From assembly GCA_028873595.1 (NCBI GenBank), contig JAPPOV010000026.1, forward strand, positions 62,001-126,000: DNA of 64,000 nucleotides. Reading direction: 5' to 3'. A program made the translations under genes and the position numbers. Below the pieces are notes generated by a model. That model was not told where the DNA came from, did no database searches, and saw nothing but the letters and a program-made list of their open reading frames with translations. Positions 34,643 to 43,287 of this stretch are shown in pieces; positions within the stretch are counted from its first letter, which is position 1, and the number at the start of each line of letters is the position of its first letter. Origin of the DNA: Gemmatimonadota bacterium. GTDB taxonomy: Bacteria; Gemmatimonadota; Gemmatimonadetes; Longimicrobiales; Gaopeijiaceae.

Positions 34643-35126
34643 CTACCCGATCGTAGCACGGTTGTTGGCGAAGTCACTCGCCTTCACGATGGTCAGCCGG
34701 GAGATGTCGAGTCGATCATGGATCGCTTGATTGACCTCCTCGAGGGTGACTGAGCGGACCCGGTTCTCCAACTCTTCGATGAGCGCGGCCTCGACTCGGT
34801 CCACGTTCTCGGGGGCGAAGATCGCCACCGCGAGGAATTGACCGGCCGGGTCGACCGGACGTCCGGAGATGATCGACTGCACCGCGTAGCTCAGCCCGTC
34901 CTGATTTCGGATGCGCTCGGCCAGTCTCGAGTTCAAAATGCCGCCTCCGATGATTTCAGACGCGAGGAGCAGCGCGGCGTAATCCGGATCGGTGTCCCGG
35001 AGGCCGTTGTCCAGCCGGTATTCGGTGATCCCTTCGACACTGGCCACTGGAGCCAGCTCAGCCGCGGACGTCTGTGCGGTGAGATCTGTGGCGGAGGCGA
35101 ACGCGACGAACGGGTGAGGGAGTCAT
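34643..35126 (-). pseudogene. M16 zinc protease remnant with internal deletions
   Basis: ATG 35126 has an AAGGAGATCAGG ribosome-binding site, but its frame stops after 23 codons. A second frame then carries a typical pre-protein end (FVAFASATDLTAQ), followed by the M16 N-terminal strand EGITEYRLDNGLR. It jumps directly to a C-terminal M16 segment (DTDPDYAALLLASEIIGGG, SRLAERIRNQDGLSYAV, VDRVEAALIEELENRV) and then to the last helix and strand (VTLEEVNQAI, LTIVKASDFA). The HxxEH zinc motif and several hundred residues are missing. So there is one frameshift in the signal peptide plus two in-frame deletions. An intact 134-residue frame remains from 35047, but it cannot be a protease. Confidence 0.75.
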
Positions 35127-35164
35127 CCTGATCTCCTTGGCGGGAAGCAGAGTCTGCTCGGTCC

Positions 35165-36868
35165 CTAACCTACACGCAGCGCTCGGAGACGGTTCAGGAC
35201 CGCGGCGATTTCATACCGGCGAAAGGCTGCCAGCTCGCCTGTCTTGGAGTCGTCGAATGTGTCGAGCCCGTCCCCGAGTGCCTTCATGATCATATCCAGG
35301 GCGTCGGGCATCCTGGCGGCGGGGTGAGAACGCGACGTCCATGCGAGCGCCAGACCGATCGCGCGGATCTGCGCCCGCCCGACGAGTTGCTCCAGTGCCG
35401 CCAGATCGATTGTGTCTCGCCCGAAGATGAGGGTCCGATCATCCGGGCTTTTCACGTTCACGGCCCGCCGTCCTCGGCCTGGTTGAACTCTGCTCCAATC
35501 GATCTCACGTGAGTCGGAGAGGGTGAGCGGACCCCTGGCTCCTGCCGTCCGCCCTGTGGGAACGGCTTTCGCGGTAGCGTGAGCCTGGATCGTGATGTCA
35601 TACGGCCGATACCCATCCATACGGAGCACCAGATCCGCGGCGTCGAGGTAATCGCCACTTCCGCCGAGGACGAGCACTGTACTCACACCGTGATCGTCGC
35701 GGAGTTCTTCGACTCGATCCAGGAACGGAGTGATCGGCTCGCCGGACGACGGTATCAGCTCCTGCATACGATGATCGCGAATCATGAAATTGGTGGCCGA
35801 CGTGTCCTCGTCCACGAGAAGGAGGCGCGAGCCGCACTCCAGGGCCTCGACGATTGCGGCGGCCTGGCTCGTTGAGCCCGAAGCGTTGGAGGAGCTGAAG
35901 GCAGTGGTCGCCTCGCCTCCGGGAAGATCCGTGATGAATGGTGAGATGTCGACGCCCGAAACCGATCGCCCGTCCTCTGCGCGCACCTTTACCGCGTCGT
36001 CTCGGGTCACGACGAGGCTTCGCCCATCATCGGGCTCGTGATTCCACACACCGGACTGGATCGCGCGCAGGAGCGTACTCTTTCCGTGGAAGCCGCCACC
36101 GACGATGAGGGTGAGCCCTTCCGGGATACCCATCCCGGTGACGGGTCCGCGGTTGGGGGTCTCGATGCGCACGCGCATCGAACCTGGGCTGAGGAACGCG
36201 ATCGCTTCTTCCGGATCCAGGGGCTGATCGCCGATGCCACTCCTGCGCGGTAGAGAGCTGCCGTCTGCGATGAAGGCCACGAGGCCTCGCGCGGCGAGGG
36301 CGGACCGCAGGTGATCCGCATCTTCGTTCGTAGCGGCACATCGCTCGACCTCATCGGGGTCGTGTGCCCCGTTCAGCAGTGTCGAAGACACCAGGGCCGG
36401 GACCCGCTCCGTGAGCAGGTCGACTGCTCCGGGCCCGTCGATACGTCGACCGCACGCAGGAAGCCCGACCGCAAAACGAACCTCCAGTACGCCATCGACA
36501 TCGAGCTGCACTGCGGATTGGGCGAGCACGACCTGGCCAGGGTCCTGCATCCGAATCTTCCCGCTATGGCCAGTTCCTGCTCGAAGCGAGGACATCTCGC
36601 TCGCCGCCCGGGAAAAGCGGCGTGCGAGATGGCACGCGGTTCCCAATCTTCGCGCCTCTGTCCGGTGGGACGACGGTGGCAGACCGGAGGTGTCCCGTGG
36701 CAGTCGGATATGGACGCGGGTGGGGGTCGCGAATGGGTCACGCTGGACATGGTCGACGTTCAGGGTGAACTGGTCGAACGCCCATGGCCCGGCGAGGGCC
36801 CTGTAGCCCCCGTACCCCCGGCCGTCGAGTCCCTGCAGCTCGGCGCGAAGTCGTTCTTCGTCTCGCAT
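35165..36868 (-). CDS. Predicted ATPase of the ABC class (ABC_ATPase, COG3044-like)
   Basis: The 567-residue cytoplasmic protein starts with a conserved RDEERLRAELQGLDGRGYGGYRAL segment. A unique N-terminal domain follows. The P-loop is LIVGGGFHGKSTLL near residue 258, a signature-like region reads FITDLPGGEATTAFSSSNASGSTS, and Walker B is SRLLLVDEDTSATNFM near 350. The C-terminal half holds a segment on reading mass-sorted residues (LEQLVGRAQIRAIG). This is a widespread but uncharacterised family of ABC-type ATPases without membrane domains. A divergent promoter region of only 66 bp separates it from the amidohydrolase gene. Confidence 0.88.
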   Translation of the reverse strand: MRDEERLRAELQGLDGRGYGGYRALAGPWAFDQFTLNVDHVQRDPFATPTRVHIRLPRDTSGLPPSSHRTEARRLGTACHLARRFSRAASEMSSLRAGTGHSGKIRMQDPGQVVLAQSAVQLDVDGVLEVRFAVGLPACGRRIDGPGAVDLLTERVPALVSSTLLNGAHDPDEVERCAATNEDADHLRSALAARGLVAFIADGSSLPRRSGIGDQPLDPEEAIAFLSPGSMRVRIETPNRGPVTGMGIPEGLTLIVGGGFHGKSTLLRAIQSGVWNHEPDDGRSLVVTRDDAVKVRAEDGRSVSGVDISPFITDLPGGEATTAFSSSNASGSTSQAAAIVEALECGSRLLLVDEDTSATNFMIRDHRMQELIPSSGEPITPFLDRVEELRDDHGVSTVLVLGGSGDYLDAADLVLRMDGYRPYDITIQAHATAKAVPTGRTAGARGPLTLSDSREIDWSRVQPGRGRRAVNVKSPDDRTLIFGRDTIDLAALEQLVGRAQIRAIGLALAWTSRSHPAARMPDALDMIMKALGDGLDTFDDSKTGELAAFRRYEIAAVLNRLRALRVG

Positions 36869-36934
36869 CGCTTCCCGTCCCGCACATACGTTGATCTGAA
36901 CGATATCGACCCTGCGCCTCCGCGATACCCGACC

Positions 36935-38524
36935 ATGATCCGTTCGCTCCGCTCTCTGCCACTGTATCTCGCCCTGGCCGCGCTCCTCGCAGCTGTACCG
37001 TTTTCGGTCGCCGCCCAGGATCCCGTCACCGTCATTCGAAACGGGCGTGTCCTCGATGGGTCGGGTAACCCCTGGATGTCTGCGGACGTGGTAATCCAGG
37101 GGGAGCGGATCGTACGGGTGGGTGACGCGTCGGACGTGCGGGCCGATCGGATCATCGATGCGACGGGGTTATACGTCACACCCGGGTTTATCGATGTCCA
37201 CTCGCATGCCGGGCCGGGCCTGACCTCGCCTGAACTGAGCCATGCGGAGCCCCTTCTGGCGATGGGACTGACCACGGTGTTCGTGAACCCGGACGGAGGC
37301 GGCCCGGTCGATCAGGCTGCACAGCGCGAAGCACTCCTCGCCGACGGACTCGGTGTGAATGTCGCGCAACTCGTGCCGCATGGATCTGTGCGTCGGGAGG
37401 TCCTGGGGGCCGTGGACCGGCACGCGACTTCGCCTGAGCTCGAGCGGATGCGCTCTCTCGTGATCTCGGGGATGGAGCAGGGAGCGTGGGGGTTGTCGTC
37501 GGGGACGTTCTACGTGCCCGGCAGTTACGCGCCCCCGGAGGAGATCGAGGAGCTGGCGAAAGACGTGGCTCGGTACGGAGGGACGTATACCAGCCATTAT
37601 CGTGACGAGTCGACGTACAGCGTGGGTTTGATCGCCGCAGTGGACGAGGTGATCAATGTCGGGCGGGTAGCGGACTTGCCGGTTGTGCTCACGCACGTGA
37701 AGGCTCTCGGCCCACTGGTCTGGGGCTACGGTCAGGCAATCGTGAGCAGGGTGGAGCGCGCCCGCGACGAGGGCATTGAGGTCTTCGCGGATCAATACCC
37801 GTATACGGCGTCGGCGACAGGCCTGGAGGCCGCGCTCCTGCCCAGGTGGTCGCAGGCGGGCGGTCGTGACGCGCTGCTTACACGGATGGCCAACCCCGAC
37901 ACCATGGCCCGCATCCGGGAGGGTATGGAGGAAGGGCTGATCAGGAGGGGTGGCGCGGATCGGATCCAGTTTCGGCGATACCGTCCCGACCCCTCCATCG
38001 AGGGGCGCCTCTTGAGTGAGGTAGCGGAGGAGCGCAGGCAGGACCCGATCGACACGGCGGCCGATCTTATTCGCGGCGGCGGTGTCAGCATCGTTTCGTA
38101 CAATATGCACGATGACGATGTCGAGACGCTGATGGTTCAACCCTGGACGATGACGTCGTCCGACGGCGGACTTGTCTCATTGGGCGACGGAGTGCCACAC
38201 CCGCGAACATACGGAGCCTTTGCGCGCAAGTTGCGGCTCTATGTGAACGAGAAAGGTACGGTCGATCTGGCTCACGCCGTCCGCAGCATGACGTCTCTCC
38301 CTGCGGCGGTCTTCGATATGCCGGACCGTGGTATGCTTCGCGAGGGAGCGATTGCTGACCTTGTCGTCTTCGATCTAGCGCGCGTCCGGGACGTGGCCGA
38401 GTACACTGACCCGCATCACTACTCGGAGGGCATGGTGCACGTGTTCGTGAACGGCGTTCCCGCGTTAACCGACGGTGCGTTCACCGGACAGCGACCGGGG
38501 CGCGTCCTGAGAAAGACCAGATAG
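36935..38524 (+). CDS. Secreted D-aminoacylase-like amidohydrolase (paralogue 2)
   Basis: I chose ATG 36935 because the signal peptide (LPLYLALAALLAAVPFSVAAQ) begins there. A longer frame from 36311 runs antisense through the ATPase gene. The 529-residue product mirrors the protein at 19467-21221. It has VIRNGRVLDGSGNPW, the metal site GFIDVHSHAGPGL, LTHVKALGP, FADQYPY, and the closing LREGAIADLVVFD strand. It should hydrolyse N-acyl-D-amino acids or dipeptides in the periplasm. The divergence between the two suggests different substrates rather than recent duplication. Confidence 0.9.
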   Translation: MIRSLRSLPLYLALAALLAAVPFSVAAQDPVTVIRNGRVLDGSGNPWMSADVVIQGERIVRVGDASDVRADRIIDATGLYVTPGFIDVHSHAGPGLTSPELSHAEPLLAMGLTTVFVNPDGGGPVDQAAQREALLADGLGVNVAQLVPHGSVRREVLGAVDRHATSPELERMRSLVISGMEQGAWGLSSGTFYVPGSYAPPEEIEELAKDVARYGGTYTSHYRDESTYSVGLIAAVDEVINVGRVADLPVVLTHVKALGPLVWGYGQAIVSRVERARDEGIEVFADQYPYTASATGLEAALLPRWSQAGGRDALLTRMANPDTMARIREGMEEGLIRRGGADRIQFRRYRPDPSIEGRLLSEVAEERRQDPIDTAADLIRGGGVSIVSYNMHDDDVETLMVQPWTMTSSDGGLVSLGDGVPHPRTYGAFARKLRLYVNEKGTVDLAHAVRSMTSLPAAVFDMPDRGMLREGAIADLVVFDLARVRDVAEYTDPHHYSEGMVHVFVNGVPALTDGAFTGQRPGRVLRKTR

Positions 38525-38530
38525 GGGGGG

Positions 38531-39301
38531 TCAGCGGCCTCTGAATTCGGGCTCCCGGCCCTCTCTCCATGCCGCGATGCCCTCACGCAGGTCGTCGGAC
38601 GTGGTGCACCGATCGATGATCGCCGAGGCCTCGAGGGGGTCCATCGAACCCTCCTCGATCCCCCGCATGATCTGCTTCATACCTTGCACGGCCAGCGGCG
38701 CGAGGTCTCGGAGTCGTGCAATGCGGTCGGTGACGGCGTCCTCGAATGCCTCTCGAGCAACCAGTTCCGTCAAGAAACCGATGCGTAGCAATTCCACCCC
38801 ATCCATGTCCTCGGCGGCAAGGAGCATTCGATTTGCTATGCTCGGCCCGAGCCGGCGGACGTATCGGGTCAGGCCACCGATCGGGTAGCAGACACCAAGA
38901 CGTGCCGCCGGAACGGAAAGGCGCATGGCTTCGACGCCGATGCGGAAATCGCAACAGAGTGCGAGCTCGGCGCCTCCACCGTACACGTCTCCGTTCAGCG
39001 CACATACGGTTGGCACGCGAAGCGCCGCGAGACGATTCGTCATGGTATCGAAGATCGCGCCGCTCATTTGTCCGCTGCTCATCTGATCGAGGGACGCTCC
39101 CGAGCAGAACGTGCGATCTCCTGCACCGGTGAGCAGCAGTACGCGGATCGCGGGGTCTGCCTCGATCTCGTCGAAGATCTCCACCATTCGGGCAACATCG
39201 TCTGCCCCGAGTGCGTTGTGCCGCTCGGGCCGGTTGAGCGTGATACGCGCGGTCCGTGTGTCTCGCTCGAATCGGATGCCGCTGAGATTGTTCCTGATCA
39301 T
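38531..39301 (-). CDS. Enoyl-CoA hydratase/isomerase family protein
   Basis: The 256-residue crotonase-fold protein has both oxyanion-hole segments: TFCSGASLDQM near residue 66 and NGDVYGGGAELALCCDF near 104. The second segment reads GGGAE, with an acidic residue at the position that often carries catalytic Glu. It is complete and cytoplasmic. It probably hydrates or isomerises an enoyl-CoA in fatty- or amino-acid breakdown. It stands alone here: its neighbours are convergent or divergent. A second crotonase lies in the TRAP operon at 59520. Confidence 0.9.
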   Translation of the reverse strand: MIRNNLSGIRFERDTRTARITLNRPERHNALGADDVARMVEIFDEIEADPAIRVLLLTGAGDRTFCSGASLDQMSSGQMSGAIFDTMTNRLAALRVPTVCALNGDVYGGGAELALCCDFRIGVEAMRLSVPAARLGVCYPIGGLTRYVRRLGPSIANRMLLAAEDMDGVELLRIGFLTELVAREAFEDAVTDRIARLRDLAPLAVQGMKQIMRGIEEGSMDPLEASAIIDRCTTSDDLREGIAAWREGREPEFRGR

Positions 39302-39372
39302 GAGAGAAGTCTATCGCCGTGAGTCGCGATGCGTAGACTTCTGCTCCCCGTTTCCCCTGCCGGAGATTCGAG

Positions 39373-40347
39373 TTGGGCGCCATTCGTGACTTCATGTCGA
39401 CCCACTATCTGCACTTCAACGCCCGAGAAGTCGTCGATGCGGCGAAGGCGTACGAGGCCCACATCGATGCGGGTGGGAAGATGCTCGTGGCGATGGCGGG
39501 TGCGATGTCGACGTGCGAGTTCGGGATCTCCCTTGCCCGCATGATTCGCGCCGGAAAGGTGCACGCAATTTCATGCACTGGTGCGAACCTCGAAGAAGAC
39601 GTGTTCAACCTCGTTGCGGGGCGCGAGTACGAGATGATTCCCTCGTGGCGTGACCTCTCTGCGAGGGACGAGCAGGAGCTCTACGAGCGTGGTATGAATC
39701 GCGTCACAGACACGTGCATTCCGGAGACGGTGATGAGGCAAGTCGAGGGCCGTCTGCTCGAGTGCTGGCAGCGGGCGTCGTCGTCCGGTCAACGGAAGTT
39801 GCCGGCGGAATTCCTCTTTCAGATTCTCTCCGACCCCACTCTTCACGAACACGTCCAGACCGATCCCGCCAACTCGTGGATGCTGGCCGCTTACGAAGCC
39901 GGGATTCCCGTCTACGCGCCTGGATGGGAGGACTCCACGACGGGCAACATCTTCGCTGCGAATGTAATGATGGGGCGGGTCCCCGATCACTCGTGCGTGA
40001 AGTCCGGAACAGAGCAATTTCAGGCTCTGATCGAGTGGTACGAGGCGAACCACGGAGCTGGGGAGACGCCCTCGGTCGGCTTCTTTCAGATCGGCGGAGG
40101 AATTGCAGGTGACTTTGCGATCTGCGCCGTTCCGTGCATTACCCAGGACCTCAGGCGAGACGTCCCTTACTGGGGCTATTTCTGCCAGATCACGGACGCC
40201 CAACCGTCGTACGGTGGGTATTCGGGAGCTCCCGCGAACGAAAAGATCACGTGGGGTAAACTCGAGCCGGATACGCCGAGGTTCGAGATCAACTCGGACG
40301 CGTCGATTGTGGCTCCGCTTATCTGCTCCTGGGTCCTCGGTGACTGA
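39373..40347 (+). CDS. Deoxyhypusine synthase-like protein
   Basis: The 324-residue protein is read from a TTG whose product begins MGAIRDFMSTHYLHFNAREV, as relatives do. ATG eight codons in is the alternative. It follows deoxyhypusine synthase: GGKMLVAMAGAMSTCEFGI and HAISCTGANLEEDVFNLV near the N-terminus, SGTEQFQALIEW, and the active-site lysine in KITWGKLEPD (about Lys296). In Archaea and eukaryotes the enzyme transfers the aminobutyl group of spermidine to eIF5A, which bacteria lack. Bacterial homologues may make homospermidine or modify another target. Its end overlaps the convergent M20 peptidase gene by 29 bp. Confidence 0.9.
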   Translation: MGAIRDFMSTHYLHFNAREVVDAAKAYEAHIDAGGKMLVAMAGAMSTCEFGISLARMIRAGKVHAISCTGANLEEDVFNLVAGREYEMIPSWRDLSARDEQELYERGMNRVTDTCIPETVMRQVEGRLLECWQRASSSGQRKLPAEFLFQILSDPTLHEHVQTDPANSWMLAAYEAGIPVYAPGWEDSTTGNIFAANVMMGRVPDHSCVKSGTEQFQALIEWYEANHGAGETPSVGFFQIGGGIAGDFAICAVPCITQDLRRDVPYWGYFCQITDAQPSYGGYSGAPANEKITWGKLEPDTPRFEINSDASIVAPLICSWVLGD

Positions 40348-41671
40348 TCTCCTGGGAGATCGGACCTGCGAAGCCTGCTTCGGCTACGACGAGTACAAGT
40401 GCACGCTGTACGGCCAGGTAGGCATCGACATTGATCCAGAACTCATCCGGTGCGTGACCGTTCGCGCCCTGACCGCCGCGGCCGATCGTCACAGCCGGGA
40501 TGCCGAGGGCGATCGGCACGTTCGAGTCGGTCGACGAACGGGCGAGCTCGCCCTGCACGCCGAACTCGGCTGTCGCGGCCAGTGCCCTCTGGATGACGGG
40601 CGTCGAGGGATCGAGCTCGCCGGATGGGCGATCGCCGATCTTGTCCTTGATCGCCTGAAGCGGATCTCCCTCGCGGCGCAGCTCATTTTCCTCAGCGGCG
40701 CCTCGATCCATCGCGGCCAGGAACGCTTGCTCGATGCGCGCCAAGCTGGCGGGGCTCTCCGAGCGCATGTCGACCTCCATCCATGACTCGAACGGGACGG
40801 AGTTGACCGACGTCCCTCCACCAATTCGGCCCACGTTGTAGCTCGTCCGCGGGCCCGATCGCGTAAGCGTGTCCGCAACGTCCTGGAAATAACGGACAGC
40901 GCGGCTCATGGCATGGGCAGGGTTCGCCGTACCGAAGGCACCCCACGAGTGCCCTCCTGGTCCCGCGAACGTTACGCGATAGCGAACCGATCCCAGACCC
41001 ATCGAGACGATCCGTGAAAGTCCACCCCCGTCGACGTCAATCCATACGTCCGGGCGAAGACCGTCCTCCCGATACAGGTACTTCATCCCCCGGAGGTCTC
41101 CGAGCCCCTCTTCTCCCACCACGCCGACGAAGAGCAGATCGTCGTCGGTCTCCAGCGAGGCTTCTTCGAGTGCGCGCAGGACGGAGAGAACAACCACAAG
41201 ACCTCGCGTGTCATCGCCGACACCCGGCGCGAAGAGTGTGTCGCCGACCTGACGAACCGACACGTCCGTCCCTTCGGGGAAGACGGTATCCAGGTGGCCC
41301 CCGAAACCGATCGTTCGTTCCCCGGTGCGGCCCCGCCGTAGTCCGATGACGTTACCCTCGTTGTCGGTCCAAACGGAGTCGGCACCGAGTTCGGTGAGTA
41401 GTTCTCCGAAGCGGGCACCACGTTCGTCTTCCATGAAGGGGGGCGCGGGGATTTCGGTCAGCTCGATCAGGCGCTCGAGTGCCCAATCATCATGAATTTC
41501 TGCGAGATCGAGCGCGACCTTGATCGCCGGAGTCGCCATGAGACCGCGGATCTCGTCCGTGTACCCGGACTCCGGCTGCTGAGCATGCAGGGAAGAAGAC
41601 GTGGGTCCCGCAAGGAGAAGTGCACCGAGAAAAGACAGCGAGTGCAGGTGAGGCCGCTTCAGGAACAGCAC
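40319..41671 (-). CDS. Secreted M20-family metallopeptidase (peptidase T-like)
   Basis: GTG 41671 is the best start: GGGAG lies 8 nt upstream and the product opens with a signal peptide (LSFLGALLLAGPTSSSLHAQ). The frame extends to 41734 without such support. The 450-residue M20 enzyme has the first zinc site GFGGHLDTVFP, the bridging Asp in GVGDDTRGLV, and the catalytic Glu pair in GVVGEEGLGDL. FAGPGGHSWGAFG lies in the dimerisation domain and the late His in GQGANGHAPDE. It should remove residues from small peptides in the periplasm. Its last 29 bp overlap the end of the deoxyhypusine synthase-like gene. Confidence 0.9.
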   Translation of the reverse strand: MLFLKRPHLHSLSFLGALLLAGPTSSSLHAQQPESGYTDEIRGLMATPAIKVALDLAEIHDDWALERLIELTEIPAPPFMEDERGARFGELLTELGADSVWTDNEGNVIGLRRGRTGERTIGFGGHLDTVFPEGTDVSVRQVGDTLFAPGVGDDTRGLVVVLSVLRALEEASLETDDDLLFVGVVGEEGLGDLRGMKYLYREDGLRPDVWIDVDGGGLSRIVSMGLGSVRYRVTFAGPGGHSWGAFGTANPAHAMSRAVRYFQDVADTLTRSGPRTSYNVGRIGGGTSVNSVPFESWMEVDMRSESPASLARIEQAFLAAMDRGAAEENELRREGDPLQAIKDKIGDRPSGELDPSTPVIQRALAATAEFGVQGELARSSTDSNVPIALGIPAVTIGRGGQGANGHAPDEFWINVDAYLAVQRALVLVVAEAGFAGPISQEISHRGPRSR

Positions 41672-41879
41672 GGGTCGTCTCCCGTCGATGACGTCTGGGC
41701 GTCGTGCGAGTTTACATCGATGAGTCAGAAGCATAGCGAAGTCACAGCGATTCGGATCCCCGTCAGGGGTCCGTGCAGACTCGCTTGCTGCGGGGAACCG
41801 CGGCTACGATACTCCGACCGTACGTTCAATCGGAGCCCGACGTTGCCACAGCGTCTGGCCTGGCCCGAGCCCGTCGTAG

Positions 41880-42941
41880 ATGACCGAATCCGAACCGTCC
41901 CAGTTTTTCCGAAGCACGATGGACGACGAGATCTCTCTCTGGGAGGTCCTGGCTGTACTCGTGCGGAGGCGTGGTACGATCGCACTGACGACGTTCCTGG
42001 TGGGGGCTGCAGCTGCCGCGTACGCACAGTTTCGCCCGATGACGTACACGACCAGCGCGGCTTTTCGACCGCAGGGGTCCGAAGTCTCGAACTCCCAGCT
42101 GATGGCGTTGGCGAGTCAATTCGGCGTCAACGTCGGTGGTGCCGGTGGAGATGAAGCGAGCCCCGCGTTCTACCAGGAGTTGCTGACGTCTCGCGAAATC
42201 CTCAGTCGAGTATCCGACGAGCCTTACCCGGTCGAGGGTGTCGGCACGGTAGAAATGAAGGACCTGCTCGAGATTGACGAAGAGTCGGAGGCCGAGCGGG
42301 ATGAGGAGGTTCTCGAATGGCTGCGTGAAGACGCCGTATCGGTTTCGACCGGACGGGAAACCGGCACGGTGACCATATCGGTGAAGACCGAGTGGCCTGA
42401 CCTGTCGCAGGCCGTCGCGGAGGAGCTGCTCGCTGAGGTCGCGCGTTTCAACATGGACACGCGGCAATCGCAGGCCGCGGCGGAGCGTGAGTTCATCGAG
42501 GCGAGGGTCGACGCGGCCGAGCTCGAACTCGAGGATGCCGAAGAGAGCCTCCGAGCCTTCCTCGAGGCCAACCGGCAATGGGAGAATTCACCCATGCTGA
42601 CATTCCAGCACGATGGACTGATGCGAGAGGTGTCGCTGCGGCAGTCCGTGCTGACGACACTCGTTCAGGCGTATGAACAGGCACGGGTCTCCGAGGTCCG
42701 GGATACGCCCGTGATCACGGTTCTTCAGAGTCCGTTCTTTCCACCGAGGCACGACCCGCGCCGGCGCGTCCTCGCGACGCTTCTCGGGCTCATCCTGGGC
42801 GGCATGGTGGGCATCGTGCTTGCCTTCCTCGTCGAGGCCTTCCGCCGTCCCGGCGATGGCGATCCGGCACGCCAGGACTTCCAGGTGAGCTGGAATGCAG
42901 CCGTCCGGTCCATCCCCTTCGTCGGTGGCAGCAGTTCGTAG
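41880..42941 (+). CDS. Wzz/chain-length determinant family membrane protein
   Basis: The 353-residue protein has the polysaccharide co-polymerase layout. A short cytoplasmic N-terminus with EISLWEVLAVLVRRRG leads to TM1 (about 30-50). A large acidic, helical periplasmic domain with coiled-coil-like stretches follows (SQAAAEREFIEARVDAAELE and neighbours). TM2 lies at about 303-325, preceded by the proline-rich FFPPRHDPRRR. No kinase domain follows, so it is a PCP-1 or uncoupled PCP-2 type that sets polysaccharide chain length. No glycosyltransferase or polymerase genes adjoin it, so it may be an orphan. Confidence 0.9.
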   Translation: MTESEPSQFFRSTMDDEISLWEVLAVLVRRRGTIALTTFLVGAAAAAYAQFRPMTYTTSAAFRPQGSEVSNSQLMALASQFGVNVGGAGGDEASPAFYQELLTSREILSRVSDEPYPVEGVGTVEMKDLLEIDEESEAERDEEVLEWLREDAVSVSTGRETGTVTISVKTEWPDLSQAVAEELLAEVARFNMDTRQSQAAAEREFIEARVDAAELELEDAEESLRAFLEANRQWENSPMLTFQHDGLMREVSLRQSVLTTLVQAYEQARVSEVRDTPVITVLQSPFFPPRHDPRRRVLATLLGLILGGMVGIVLAFLVEAFRRPGDGDPARQDFQVSWNAAVRSIPFVGGSSS

Positions 42942-43287
42942 CGTCATAATGCGCTCCGGCTCCCCGGGTCGCGTGGTGGTGCTCGGGTTGTGCCCTGAAC
43001 GCTGCCGAGCCTGTTGATGAATTGGCCGGAACTCGATGTGGGGCGCTCGATGTTGGAATCCGGATCGCCGATGTCGCTCGCACGACTGTCCGCTTCCACC
43101 ACATGTCGTACGGAACCGTGATGGATCGGTCGTCGAGTCCGGGGACCGAAACGATCGGAGTCAGCGTCTGGTAGACGGTCCGCCGAACCTCCGACCTCGT
43201 CGGTACATCGAGGACGCGGGCTCGGTTAGCTTCTTGGGCTGATCACCCGAACGCTTCGCCCGGCCCCGAGCCGGTACCCATAGCTCC
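42942..43287. other. 346-bp gap without a recognised gene
   Basis: No gene, RNA or repeat is recognised here. The plus strand holds an open frame without a start from about 42944 to TAG 43172-43174. Its composition looks protein-like near the end (VARTTVRFHHMSYGTVMD), so it could be the tail of a lost gene, but high GC makes such open frames common. The promoter of typA must lie in the right half; I see no clear motif. Confidence 0.4.

Noticed and set aside
36311-36934. Long N-terminal extension of the second D-aminoacylase-like protein.
   Set aside because: It lies antisense to the ABC-class ATPase gene, and the signal peptide begins at 36935.
42944-43174. Protein-like open frame on the plus strand without a start codon.
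   Set aside because: I cannot assign a family and high GC produces such frames. It is mentioned only as part of the gap entry.
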